Positions 10,323-19,218 of a stretch of 48,946 nt of DNA are shown one piece after another. A program made the translations under genes and the position numbers. Source of the DNA: Pedobacter petrophilus (GTDB lineage Bacteria > Bacteroidota > Bacteroidia > Sphingobacteriales > Sphingobacteriaceae); the NCBI RefSeq assembly GCF_009674725.1, contig NZ_WKKH01000035.1:1-48946 (forward strand). Direction: 5' to 3'. The notes below the pieces were generated by a model that made no database searches, was not told where the DNA came from, and saw only the letters and a list, made by a program, of their open reading frames with translations. Position 1 is the first letter of the stretch; the number at the start of each line of letters is the position of its first letter.

Positions 10323-11753
10323 ATGATACATTTTGCAGTAAACATTACCTCCTGGCATAGAAAAAAACAGGCATTAGGCTTTCTTCCGCGTGTGATCTTG
10401 TCAATGCTCCTATTTGCATGTTTGGCAATGTCGGCCTGCAGCAGTTTTCAGGTTAAAAACGCAAAGACAAAACCGAACCGGGCGCCTGTTGATAAGCAGC
10501 GCTACCTTCCGGAAAATATATGGATGGTACCCAAAGGGAATGATTTTACAAATGACAGCAGTGAGTTTAGCAACAAAAGAATGGTCGAGTCCAATGATGT
10601 CGCCATTTATTGGTCGAAGGAATTCGGCACTGATCTTTCCAAAAACACGGATTCATCTGTCCGGTTGGATTTGAAGCAAATTTTAAAAGAATGTAATAGA
10701 TTCTATAACTTTTATGTCGATAGTTTGGGCTTCGTAAATAAGGGCCGTTCGGTTACCGATCGATACAAGCTGCTGGCATTCGTATTTAAAGGCAAAGAAA
10801 ACACCGCTTTCGGTGGCGGCGAAGATAAAAAAGTGGGTATTGTCTGGACTCCCCTCGCCCGGATCACAAAAGCACCATACGGTGCATTGGCGCATGAAAT
10901 CGGTCACTCTTTTCAATACCTGGTTCATGCTGATGGTGCCTGGGCGTTTACCTCTGCTGCGGAAGGAAGCCACGGGCAACCCATTTTTGAAATGACTTCT
11001 CAATATATGCTTTGGCACGTTTATCCGGAATGGATGACATTTGAAAACTATCACCTGCAAGATTATTTAAAGAAAACACATTATGCTTTTCTGCATGAAA
11101 CCAATCAATATCATTCACCTTATGTACTGGAGTATTGGTCGAACAAGCATGGTTTAAAATTTATCGGCAAATTATGGCAACAAGCCGTTAAGGGTGAAGA
11201 TCCGGTGATGACCTACAAGAGAATTACAAATACCAGTCAAAGCAAATTTAATGACGAAATGCACCAGGCTGCGGCAAAATTTATAACCTGGGATTTGGAT
11301 CAGGCAAAAAAAACGGAAAGGTCTTATGCCAATCAACATCGAACACTTTTAGAGGCGAAGGCAGACGGCTGGTTTCAGGTTTTGGCAGGTAACTGTCCGC
11401 AGAATTATGGCTATAATGGTATTCAACTCAAAGTACCTGCCGGGAAAACAAGAATCAAACTGGAGTTTAAAGGCCTGGCAGGAGGTGACGGTTTTAGAAA
11501 AATAAATGTTGCAGATGCCGGCTGGCGATACAGTTTCCTGGCAGTGAAGCAAAATGGCGAACGTGTTTATGGGCAGATTCATGCCTATCAAGATGGCGCT
11601 GTCGACTTCGTTATGCCTAAAGAAACGCAGTATTTATGGTTGGTGGTGAGTGGCGCGCCTGCTACCCATTGGGAGCACATTACAGATGGAAAAGAGGAGA
11701 ATGATGAACAATGGCCGTATAAAATCAGACTTACAGGAACGACGCTGTTGTAG
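10323..11753 (+). CDS. HExxH lipoprotein, putative zinc metallopeptidase (DUF6055-like)
   Basis: Predicted secreted or lipidated protein with a zincin motif HEIGHSFQ (His191, Glu192, His195). Aromatic-rich helices follow (EMTSQYMLWHVYPEW). The lipobox MSAC gives Cys39 when translation starts at ATG 10323, chosen because the upstream ATG 10266 lies in the previous operon's terminator. A later ATG at 10401 (MLLFACLAMSAC) is also possible. The C-terminal third (about 350-476) looks like a beta-sandwich, perhaps carbohydrate-binding. The best family guess is DUF6055; its activity is not established to my knowledge. It stands alone between a terminator and a repeat region. I infer a role in proteolysis of the same external substrate, with low certainty. 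Confidence 0.6.
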   Translation: MIHFAVNITSWHRKKQALGFLPRVILSMLLFACLAMSACSSFQVKNAKTKPNRAPVDKQRYLPENIWMVPKGNDFTNDSSEFSNKRMVESNDVAIYWSKEFGTDLSKNTDSSVRLDLKQILKECNRFYNFYVDSLGFVNKGRSVTDRYKLLAFVFKGKENTAFGGGEDKKVGIVWTPLARITKAPYGALAHEIGHSFQYLVHADGAWAFTSAAEGSHGQPIFEMTSQYMLWHVYPEWMTFENYHLQDYLKKTHYAFLHETNQYHSPYVLEYWSNKHGLKFIGKLWQQAVKGEDPVMTYKRITNTSQSKFNDEMHQAAAKFITWDLDQAKKTERSYANQHRTLLEAKADGWFQVLAGNCPQNYGYNGIQLKVPAGKTRIKLEFKGLAGGDGFRKINVADAGWRYSFLAVKQNGERVYGQIHAYQDGAVDFVMPKETQYLWLVVSGAPATHWEHITDGKEENDEQWPYKIRLTGTTLL

Positions 11754-11852
11754 TTAATCAACTATTTTATCCGCATACCAGCTTTAAGAGTAATTTTTAA
11801 CGTTGTTGCTATTAAGCCTTGACAGTGTTTTCAAGCTATCGCGGTTTTTATA

Positions 11853-11986
11853 GCACTCGCTACTCCCCTCCTTTTTTTAAGGAGGGGTGCCCCCAGGGCG
11901 GGGTGGTTAAATTCATCTTTTCTTTAATACTTCCGTCATTGCGAGAAGCCTCCTTCTGCCGACGAAGCGATCTATCCTGATAAAGA
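11853..11986 (+). repeat. Composite intergenic repeat, left copy 1
   Basis: Begins GCACTCGCTACTCCCCTCC, contains the hairpin CCCCTCC-t-rich-GGAGGGG and a GGGCGGGGTGG block, then CTTCCGTCATTGCGAGAAG and CGAAGCGATCTATCCTGAT. It recurs at 12023-12154 in the same orientation and twice in reverse at 20229-20551. No transposase or coding content. Region 11754-12334 holds nothing else that I can support; a small frame at 11992-12222 merely runs through the repeats. Confidence 0.9.
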
Positions 11987-12022
11987 TTTCTTTGTGCCGC
12001 ACAAATGACGCCCATTTATGTG

Positions 12023-12154
12023 GCACTCGCTACTCCCCTCCTTTTTTAAGGAGGGGTGCCCCCAGGGCGGGGTGGTTAATTCATCTTTTCTTTAATACTT
12101 CCGTCATTGCGAGAAGGCTCCTTCTGCCGACGAAGCAATCTATCCTGATAAAGA
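12023..12154 (+). repeat. Composite intergenic repeat, left copy 2
   Basis: Tandem neighbour of 11853-11986 with only a few differences (for example GAAGGCTCC against GAAGCCTCC). Same orientation as copy 1 and opposite to the two copies at 20229-20551. Confidence 0.9.
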
Positions 12155-12334
12155 CTGCTTCGCGCCTCTGCGATAACCTTTTATTTGATGGCCCGCACTC
12201 CCAGCTTTTAAAGATCTATTAACATAATACTTATAATACATAGCATAGTAGGTGTAAATATGTAATTATGTATTCTTATTCGGTAAAATCTTCTACTCTT
12301 ACTACTACACATTTAACAAAATTTTAATATTCTG

Positions 12335-12577
12335 TTGATATGGCAAATTTACTTTTACGGACAAGATGTCAAATTCCTTAAAGCACTAAAATCAAGTGAT
12401 GAAGTTGCCTTTGAAAATATATTGAGATTATGGCATAAAAATTTTATAGCTATGATATTTTCAAAACAGCAAGTTCTAATCTGGTTAATAAACTTGCATA
12501 GGTTATTTTTCACGAAGGCCCGTATGGTGGTCAGGCAACAGCAACTACCCTTAAATAAACAAAAAAGAACATCATGA
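12335..12577 (+). pseudogene. Remnant of an ECF sigma factor (N-terminal fragment)
   Basis: The frame FLKALKSSDEVAFENIL followed by LWHKNF matches the usual opening of region 2 of Bacteroidota extracytoplasmic-function sigma-70 factors, where a chain such as SDE.AFE.IY..Y.K is typical. After about residue 43 the similarity moves to the +1 frame (KTASSNLVNKLA, then a stop), as expected if a base was lost and further mutations followed. DNA-binding region 4 is absent. The frame runs 4 bp into the next gene, whose start is independent. Such sigma factors often partner an anti-sigma factor and a SusC receptor, none of which is adjacent. A decayed copy is the simplest reading. Confidence 0.55.
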
Positions 12578-13641
12578 ACATCAAAAAAATTAGTTTATCA
12601 TTATTACTGGTCTTTACGGCCGGCTTTTTACAGGCACAACTTATAAATACCGACAAGGTCATCAATACCTTAAAATTTGGCCGAAAGAATGACTTGGTTG
12701 CAGTTTGTGCCCACAGGGGTTATTGGCGTGAAAATGGAGTTCCGGAAAACTCATTACTGGCCATTAAACGGGCTGCCGACATGAAAATCGAGATGGTAGA
12801 GATCGATATCAAATTAGACAAAGGCGGAGAACCGGTGCTGATGCATGACTGGAACCTGGGCCGGACGACAGAGCTGGGAATGGGTAGAAATGACCTGGTA
12901 AGCAGCTGGTATAATGGCGCTTTACAAACCCTGCGTTTAAAAGACAAAAACGGAAGGTTAACAAATGAGCATTTGCCTACATTCAGACAGGTGCTTTCTT
13001 TTATTCGTGATCACAATATCGCGATAGTATTGGCATTAGACATTAAAGATAAAAATGCGGCATGGGCTTGCTGGCATATTATGAATGAAGGTGGGGGTTG
13101 GAAGAATCATTGGGGAAATCCCGCCGCGAAATGGACAATCTTCAAGCTTAACGCGACAGTTTATAATGGCCCTGCTGATTTGGAAAAACACCTGGGATTA
13201 AGCGGAAGCAGGTATAACGATTTTCGATTTGTGCCCGTTTATACCACCAACATGGTAGATAAGATCAATTGTATGGCACAGTACAATTCGTATAAGAACA
13301 AGCCTTATTTTATTGGCGTTGAAATTAATATTAAACAACGAAATGGTATTCATCAGGATATCATGGACCAGGCCTGGAGAGATGGGAAGACAGTTTGCTG
13401 CTTTAATGCCATACCTGATGCCGGCGGAAACAACTTTAACTATGCTAACGGGACCTGCTGCTATACGCTAAGCAGCCTTTATTATAAATCTAAATCAGGC
13501 AAGGCAGACACCGAGGATAACCGCGGAAGCTGGCAGTGGCTCACCTCTATGGGTGTACACTGGATGACTACAGATGAGCCGGTAAGCCTGATTAACGATT
13601 GGCTAAACAAGGGATTCAGAAACACCGCTTATTATTACTAA
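12574..13641 (+). CDS. Glycerophosphodiester phosphodiesterase family protein, exported
   Basis: TIM-barrel phosphodiesterase expected to release glycerol 3-phosphate from glycerophosphodiesters outside the cytoplasm. Signal peptide at residues 1-21 (ending LQAQ). The GDPD signature is present: AHRG with His48-Arg49, ENS with Glu60, EID with Glu76/Asp78, and MHD with the second catalytic His91. Later TIM-barrel strands contain LALDIKD and WMTTDEP. The length of 355 residues is normal for exported members. The start ATG overlaps the end of the sigma remnant and a lipoprotein gene follows after 55 bp. No link to the hydroxyproline or glycan genes is evident. Substrate specificity cannot be read. 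Confidence 0.88.
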   Translation: MNIKKISLSLLLVFTAGFLQAQLINTDKVINTLKFGRKNDLVAVCAHRGYWRENGVPENSLLAIKRAADMKIEMVEIDIKLDKGGEPVLMHDWNLGRTTELGMGRNDLVSSWYNGALQTLRLKDKNGRLTNEHLPTFRQVLSFIRDHNIAIVLALDIKDKNAAWACWHIMNEGGGWKNHWGNPAAKWTIFKLNATVYNGPADLEKHLGLSGSRYNDFRFVPVYTTNMVDKINCMAQYNSYKNKPYFIGVEINIKQRNGIHQDIMDQAWRDGKTVCCFNAIPDAGGNNFNYANGTCCYTLSSLYYKSKSGKADTEDNRGSWQWLTSMGVHWMTTDEPVSLINDWLNKGFRNTAYYY

Positions 13642-13696
13642 TTATTTCGCTATTGCAAAATCAATTTCTAACATGTATAATTTTAAATGATATCCT

Positions 13697-14314
13697 ATGA
13701 AGAACAATAAATTCCTGCTGATCTGTTGCCTGCTTATTGGTTTGGCATTCATTAGCAGCTGTAAAAAACAAATAATCGCTGAACAACCCATTACCGGCAC
13801 AAACGGCGAACAGCTGTTAGCAAACTCCGTTGCGCACGCTAACTTTACCACTCCAGACTCAGCTGCAAGCATCATGGAAAATAAATGGGGAAAAATAAGT
13901 TATGACCTCAATGCAAACCGGGTTAATGGAGATTCAGTTCTGCTCAGATTTGACGGCAACTTATGCCGGGAAATACATGTAGTAGAGGGTTATACGCTTA
14001 AATATGCAGATGTTTCGGGCACTTCGATATCAGGCATCGGGTTAGCCCAAATACGCGCAGCAAATCTTAATGCTGTAGACTCTGATACAGATAAATCAAA
14101 TGATAAAAGACAGACTTGGTTCACATTTAGTGATGGTAAACAATACGGTATGATCCCGGTAAAAGACCGCTACCTGGTGCTTTTTAAAGGCGATAGCATC
14201 CTTAAAACCAACGTATTGTATGTGATTAAATTAAATGCAATTGAATATGTTCCAGGTCAAACGACCGGTTTTTACTTCGGTGGAGTAAAATTCGATTACA
14301 AACGATTGATTTAA
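13697..14314 (+). CDS. Orphan lipoprotein, function unknown
   Basis: 205-residue predicted lipoprotein; lipobox ISSC with Cys22 followed by KKQ. I do not recognise the family. The mature part is polar, contains a motif YDLNANRVNGDSVLLRFDG and ends in a beta-rich segment with FYFGGVKFDYKRLI, suggesting a small beta-sandwich. It follows the glycerophosphodiesterase gene after 55 bp on the same strand, so the two may be co-transcribed, and a strong terminator closes the unit. No catalytic motif was seen. Confidence 0.7.
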   Translation: MKNNKFLLICCLLIGLAFISSCKKQIIAEQPITGTNGEQLLANSVAHANFTTPDSAASIMENKWGKISYDLNANRVNGDSVLLRFDGNLCREIHVVEGYTLKYADVSGTSISGIGLAQIRAANLNAVDSDTDKSNDKRQTWFTFSDGKQYGMIPVKDRYLVLFKGDSILKTNVLYVIKLNAIEYVPGQTTGFYFGGVKFDYKRLI

Positions 14315-14323
14315 TATGTATTG

Positions 14324-14358
14324 AACCTGGCTATCTATTTTGAATAGATAGCCAGGTT
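14324..14358. terminator. Bidirectional terminator between convergent genes
   Basis: Perfect 16-bp inverted repeat: AACCTGGCTATCTATT (14324-14339), loop TTG, AATAGATAGCCAGGTT (14343-14358). It lies 9 bp after the lipoprotein stop and 53 bp beyond the stop of the minus-strand aminopeptidase, so it can serve both genes. Confidence 0.85.
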
Positions 14359-14411
14359 GTTTATCTGTGATTTTACTTCACGACAGGTACACCTGGCCTA
14401 TTTTAATGAGC

Positions 14412-16202
14412 TCAAATGGTAGACTGATTTGCTATTGCCCTACACTTACCTGCCAGCCATAATGCTTCATCTTCACTCAATTCTGGTTTCAATTGCTCAT
14501 AAACCAGCTGATTATAAGCATTCAGCCAGTTAATCTGCTCAGGAAGCAGCCATTTTGTAACCACAATCGAAGTATCGATATAAGCCAGCGTCATCGTTTC
14601 AAACTGAAGAAATTCGCCAAAATAAGTAGTTGCACCCGGAATGGTAAGCACCAGGTTTTCGATCCTGACCCCATGCTTCCCGGGTCTGTAAATACCAGGC
14701 TCGATGGAGGTAATCATTCCCTGATCGATCGCAACCGCAGCATTTGAAGGGCCAATATTTTGCGGACCCTCATGCACATTAAGGTAATATCCTACGCCAT
14801 GGCCGGTGCCATGCCCGTAGTTAATACCTTGCTGCCAGAGCTGCTGACGAACAATCCCATCTATTTGATAACCTCTTGTCCCTTTGGGGAATTTTGCCGC
14901 AGAACCAAAAATCATGGCAGAAAGCACCATTGTATAATCCAGTTTTTCTTCTTCCGTTGTCTCGCCTAACGGAACTGTTCTGGTAATATCAGTCGTGCCG
15001 TAAAAATAATGTCCGCCAGAATCGAGTAGAAAAAGGCCTTTAGGAAGTAATTCGAGATTGTTGGTTTCGTCCGGGCAATAATGTGGAAGTGCAGCATGTA
15101 AACCGTAACCTGCAATAGAGGCGAAACTTATTCCTGCAAATGTTTTACCACGTTCACGAAACTCCTTTACCTTTTGTGAAGCCGATAGTTCTGTAATTTC
15201 TGTTTTACCAATATTTTCTTCCAGCCATTTAAAGAAACGGGTGAGCGCAACACCGTCACTCACCATCGCGGCCCGGGTATTTTGTATTTCAGTTTCGTTT
15301 TTAACCGACTTCAAAAACACAACCGGGTTGGTTTCCTTAATGATGCGAACCGATGGCGATAACTGGGTTAAGAACTGATAGCAAGTCCGCTTTCCGTCCA
15401 GTAAAATGGTACAATTTTTTAATTCTTGAATATCAGTTGTAATTTTTTGATAGTGCTTTACGGTTACGCCTCTTTCAGCCAGCAAGTTCAAATCACCTGA
15501 AGATAATTTCCCATCATGGAGGTATAACCTCACCTCAGCAGCAGTAATCAAAGCATAGCAAAGCACCACCGGATTGTAACTTACATCCTTCCCGCGGATA
15601 TTGAAAAGCCAGGCAAGATCATCCAAACTGGAGATTACATGAACATCAGCTTTAGCTTTTTGCAACCCTAGCCGAAGATCAGATAATTTACTTTTGAAAT
15701 CCCGTCCGCAGTCTTTTTCAGGTAATAAAACGGCAAGATCGTCAGGCAATTCAGGTCTGTTTTCCCAGATTTCCGCCAGCAAATCCAGATCTTGAACGGC
15801 AATCTCTTTTACCGATAAAGCTTCTTTAATTTCTTCGCCCAAAACCATCGACATCAGCTGATAATCAAACGCCACAATAGATCCGGCAGGTAATTGTTCA
15901 TCTAACCAGGCAATATATTCAGGCGTGTGCTGCACCTTCAACTTCACCAGTTCATATCCGCTTTCCCGGAGTTGTTGGGTAGCCTGTTCAAAATATCGGA
16001 AATCGGCCCAAAGGCCTGCAAATCCTGCTGTAATGACTAATGTTCCGGCAGAACCTGTAAAGCCAGATGCGAATTGAATGCACTTATAACGATCTGGCAC
16101 ATACTCACTCATGTGCGGATCAGAAGACGGAATGATGTAAGCACCCACTCCATTTGTTAACATTTTCGCCCGGATGGCAGCTAATTTTTCCTGGTAGGTC
16201 AT
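14412..16202 (-). CDS. Xaa-Pro aminopeptidase, long three-domain M24B form
   Basis: Cytosolic two-metal peptidase removing the N-terminal residue before proline (and often hydroxyproline) in peptides. The 596-residue length and two N-terminal creatinase-like domains followed by a catalytic pita-bread domain match the eukaryote-like aminopeptidase P1 type (opening IPSSDPHMSEYVPDRY). All metal ligands are visible: LLDSGG (Asp), TTDITR (Asp), GHGTGHGVG (His), SIEPGIY (Glu) and RIENL (Glu). No signal peptide. Its start is 5 bp downstream of the stop of the second aminopeptidase gene, so the two form an operon. The divergent oligopeptide transporter suggests it works on imported peptides. Confidence 0.93.
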   Translation of the reverse strand: MTYQEKLAAIRAKMLTNGVGAYIIPSSDPHMSEYVPDRYKCIQFASGFTGSAGTLVITAGFAGLWADFRYFEQATQQLRESGYELVKLKVQHTPEYIAWLDEQLPAGSIVAFDYQLMSMVLGEEIKEALSVKEIAVQDLDLLAEIWENRPELPDDLAVLLPEKDCGRDFKSKLSDLRLGLQKAKADVHVISSLDDLAWLFNIRGKDVSYNPVVLCYALITAAEVRLYLHDGKLSSGDLNLLAERGVTVKHYQKITTDIQELKNCTILLDGKRTCYQFLTQLSPSVRIIKETNPVVFLKSVKNETEIQNTRAAMVSDGVALTRFFKWLEENIGKTEITELSASQKVKEFRERGKTFAGISFASIAGYGLHAALPHYCPDETNNLELLPKGLFLLDSGGHYFYGTTDITRTVPLGETTEEEKLDYTMVLSAMIFGSAAKFPKGTRGYQIDGIVRQQLWQQGINYGHGTGHGVGYYLNVHEGPQNIGPSNAAVAIDQGMITSIEPGIYRPGKHGVRIENLVLTIPGATTYFGEFLQFETMTLAYIDTSIVVTKWLLPEQINWLNAYNQLVYEQLKPELSEDEALWLAGKCRAIANQSTI

Positions 16203-16207
16203 ATTAT

Positions 16208-17605
16208 TTAATAAGCGCTGTTTCTAATTTCTTCCACTTCATCAATTTCAATGGCCAGTGGTTTTCCTAATAGTTGTAAACCATCATTGGTCATTGCGTA
16301 GTTATTTTCCAACCGGATTCCGCTGAAATCCTTGAACTGCTCTACGGCTTCATAATTAATAAAAGACTCAAATCTCCGTTCAGATTTCCATAGATCAATC
16401 AGTTCTGGAATCATATAAATCCCCGGCTCAATAGTAAAAACATAGCCTGGCTCCAACGCCCTGCCCAGTCTTAAAGATTTTAATCCGAAGAGTTCGGTTT
16501 CTTTCTTCAAAGTATCATCATAACCCACATATTGTTCACCCAGATCTTCCATATCATGCACATCGAGCCCCATCATGTGGCCGGTACCACATTGAAAAAA
16601 CAATGCATGCGCACCTGCAGCCACCGCTTCTGCTACATCTCCTTTCATTAAACCCATCGCTTTCATCCCTTCGGCCAAACCTTTACAAGCCTCAAAATGA
16701 ACATCTATATATTTTGCGTTTGGCGTTGAAGCTGCTTCTGCACGTTGAAGCGCAGATTGAACAATGGTATATACCTCGCGTTGCCTGCTGTCGAATTTCT
16801 TTGCAACAGGAAAGGTTCTGGTTAAATCGCCGCAATAGCCCAGTTCGGTTTCCATCCCTGAATCGTTTAACACCAGCTGCCCTTCCTGCATCACGTTTCC
16901 ATGAAAATGGTTGTGTAAAATCTGTCCGTTAATGGTCAGGATAATTGGATAGGCCAGATTCCCACCGGTTCTTAATGCTTCACCATGAATTAAAGCCGCA
17001 ACTTCTTCCTCTTTCATCCCAGGTTTGGTGTTACGCATGGCCAGTAAATGCATATCAATAGTATGGTTAACAGCCCGCTCTATTTCGGTAATTTCCAAAG
17101 CCGATTTAATGGCCCGTTGTGCCGCAACTGCTTTTATAAAAGGCACTGAAGCAGATGGTTTTAAATCGTTAACGGGAAGACCTAATAATTGCGATAGTAT
17201 AATTTTATTATCAGCCCGATAAGGGGGCAGAAAGTGAATGGTTTTATTTTTCGAAACGGCCTGTTTAATATAATTGAATACCTCGTTAAAAGGCTGAAGC
17301 TGGGAGATACCCGCCAGGTTTGCTTTTTCCTCAATGGTTTGCTGCCTGCCCATCCAAACAATATCATCGATACTCATTTCGTTCCCAAAAACAATTTCCC
17401 GATTTTCATCGATATCGATCACTGCCACCAGGCCCGGATGTGCAATCCCGAAATAGTATAAAAACGTGCTGTCTTGCCTGAAACTGTAGGTATTATCGGC
17501 ATAATTCATCGGACTTTCGTTGTTACCAAAAAATATAAGTAAGCCAGATTTTAACCTTTGAGCCAGCGCTGCTCTTCTTTCGACGTAAACACTTGTTTGA
17601 AACAT
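16208..17605 (-). CDS. pepP: Xaa-Pro aminopeptidase, two-domain M24B form
   Basis: Second, shorter aminopeptidase P (465 residues) with an AMP_N-type N-terminal domain (FFGNNESPMNYADNTYSFRQ, about 26-45) and a C-terminal M24 domain. Metal ligands visible: LNDSGMETELGYCGDLTR (two Asp), GTGHMMGLDVHD (His), FTIEPGIYM (Glu), GIRLENN (Glu). Predicted cytosolic. First gene of the two-gene minus-strand operon, with the 162-bp divergent spacer to the peptide transporter upstream. The two paralogues differ in architecture, so they probably divide work by peptide length rather than duplicate each other. Pro-directed cleavage is well established for the family; activity on Hyp is an inference here. Confidence 0.93.
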   Translation of the reverse strand: MFQTSVYVERRAALAQRLKSGLLIFFGNNESPMNYADNTYSFRQDSTFLYYFGIAHPGLVAVIDIDENREIVFGNEMSIDDIVWMGRQQTIEEKANLAGISQLQPFNEVFNYIKQAVSKNKTIHFLPPYRADNKIILSQLLGLPVNDLKPSASVPFIKAVAAQRAIKSALEITEIERAVNHTIDMHLLAMRNTKPGMKEEEVAALIHGEALRTGGNLAYPIILTINGQILHNHFHGNVMQEGQLVLNDSGMETELGYCGDLTRTFPVAKKFDSRQREVYTIVQSALQRAEAASTPNAKYIDVHFEACKGLAEGMKAMGLMKGDVAEAVAAGAHALFFQCGTGHMMGLDVHDMEDLGEQYVGYDDTLKKETELFGLKSLRLGRALEPGYVFTIEPGIYMIPELIDLWKSERRFESFINYEAVEQFKDFSGIRLENNYAMTNDGLQLLGKPLAIEIDEVEEIRNSAY

Positions 17606-17642
17606 TTGCTTTATTTTGAACTAATGGATAATAAAATTTGAT

Positions 17643-17650
17643 CAAAAGTA
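17643..17650 (-). promoter_or_regulatory. Candidate -7 element of the aminopeptidase operon
   Basis: On the minus strand this reads TACTTTTG, matching the Bacteroidota -7 consensus TAnnTTTG, 37 bp before the aminopeptidase start. No convincing TTG lies 18-21 bp upstream, so the call is weak. Confidence 0.3.
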
Positions 17651-17767
17651 ACAAAAGCGACAAAAAATGTTTCCCCATTTAAGTCACAATCTCAAAGAGG
17701 GTAAGATATTGCCCGATAGGGTGAAAATTAGTAAAGACTGATCCAGTGAATTACCCCAAATTAGCGA

Positions 17768-19213
17768 ATGGATAAAATGGAATCAGAAAAAAGCAGCTAC
17801 CCTAAAAGTATCGGATACATTATTGCCAACGAAGGGGCAGAACGCTTTAGTTTTTACGGCATGCGTTCTATTTTAGCAACCTTTTTGGTCTTCCATTTTT
17901 TTAATCCAAACATGATCCCGGCTTTGCAGATTACCGCAGAGGCAAAAGCAAACGAAACCACACACTTTTTTGTATCGCTTGCCTATGCACTTCCTTTTAT
18001 CGGTGGCCTGGTGGCCGATTGGTTTTTTGGAAAATATAAAGTGATCATCTATGTGTCGGTCGTATACTGTATTGGCCATTTATGCCTGGCTTTGTTTGAT
18101 CACGACCTGGAGAAATTTAAATATGGATTGATTCTGATTGCTATCGGCGCCGGAGGAATCAAATCCTGCGTTTCGGCAAACCTTGGTGATCAGTTTACTT
18201 CGGCAAACAAACACCTGATGTCGAAAGTTTATGGCTGGTTTTATTTCAGCATCAACGCCGGATCAGTACTATCAACCATTCTTATTCCATTAGTTTATGA
18301 TCGTTACGGTGCAAAATGGGCTTTTGGAATTCCTGGAATTTTGATGGCACTTGCCACGGCAATATTTTTTCTGGGGAGGAAAACTTACGTCAATGTTCCG
18401 CCATCGGGTGTTAATAAAAATAACTTCGTTTTTATTTCTCTTTATGCACTGTTTAACTGGAGGTTAAAGCAGCCAAAACAATCACTCTTAGATGTAGCAA
18501 AGCTGAAGTTTGATCCGCAGAAAGTGGAAGATGTAAAAACTGTCTACAATGTATTAGCTGTATTTGCCTTCATCCCGGTTTTTTGGGCACTTTGGGATCA
18601 GAACTTATCAGAATGGGTGCTCCAGGCCACGAAAATGGATCGCCATATTCTTGGAATTAACCTTTTGCCTGAACAAATCCAAACCGTAAATCCGTTTTTT
18701 CTACTGGTATTTATCCCGATCTTTAATTATTGGCTCTATCCGTTCCTGGATAAAAAGGGATTAAAAACCACCCCATTACGCAGAATAGGCGCAGGATTAG
18801 TGCTTACTGCTGTTTCATTTGTAATTATTGCATTAATCCAGACCAGCATTGATGGTGGTGCTACGCCTTCCATCGGATGGCAGGTTTTGGCTTACGCTAT
18901 TTTAGCTGCTGCTGAAGTTTTAGTCTCCATTACCGGATTGGAATACGCCTATACACAGGCCAGTAAATCTATGAAAAGTACCATGATTGCCATCTGGCTC
19001 CTTACTACAGCATTAGGAAATCTCTTCACCGCTTTAGTTAACAGAAGCATTTCTAATGGCGGTTTCTTTGCGCAGTTTAAGGGTGCTGATTATTACTGGT
19101 TCTTTATCGGCCTGCTTTGTTTCTTCATTGTTGTATACCTTTTTGTTTCTCCAAGGATTAAAGAAAGACAGGAAAATGATACTATTCCACCCATTCAACC
19201 TGAATTAAATTAA
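17768..19213 (+). CDS. POT/PTR2-family proton-dependent oligopeptide transporter
   Basis: Inner-membrane symporter that takes up di- and tripeptides with protons. The family signature ExxERFxYY appears near the start (NEGAERFSFYGM), and GAGGIKSCVSANLGDQF is the second PTR2 signature. About 12-14 hydrophobic segments fit 481 residues; an inserted helix pair is common in bacterial members. ATG 17768 is chosen; ATG 17777 is the other option and would still keep the signature. It is divergent from the two aminopeptidase P genes and followed 5 bp later by an HExxH protein, so peptide import and Pro-peptide cleavage are encoded back to back. Confidence 0.95.
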   Translation: MDKMESEKSSYPKSIGYIIANEGAERFSFYGMRSILATFLVFHFFNPNMIPALQITAEAKANETTHFFVSLAYALPFIGGLVADWFFGKYKVIIYVSVVYCIGHLCLALFDHDLEKFKYGLILIAIGAGGIKSCVSANLGDQFTSANKHLMSKVYGWFYFSINAGSVLSTILIPLVYDRYGAKWAFGIPGILMALATAIFFLGRKTYVNVPPSGVNKNNFVFISLYALFNWRLKQPKQSLLDVAKLKFDPQKVEDVKTVYNVLAVFAFIPVFWALWDQNLSEWVLQATKMDRHILGINLLPEQIQTVNPFFLLVFIPIFNYWLYPFLDKKGLKTTPLRRIGAGLVLTAVSFVIIALIQTSIDGGATPSIGWQVLAYAILAAAEVLVSITGLEYAYTQASKSMKSTMIAIWLLTTALGNLFTALVNRSISNGGFFAQFKGADYYWFFIGLLCFFIVVYLFVSPRIKERQENDTIPPIQPELN

Positions 19214-19218
19214 CAAAT

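Noticed and set aside
11992..12222. Small plus-strand ORF
   Set aside because: It runs through the composite repeat; comparable frames occur in the other copies and the protein is low-complexity.
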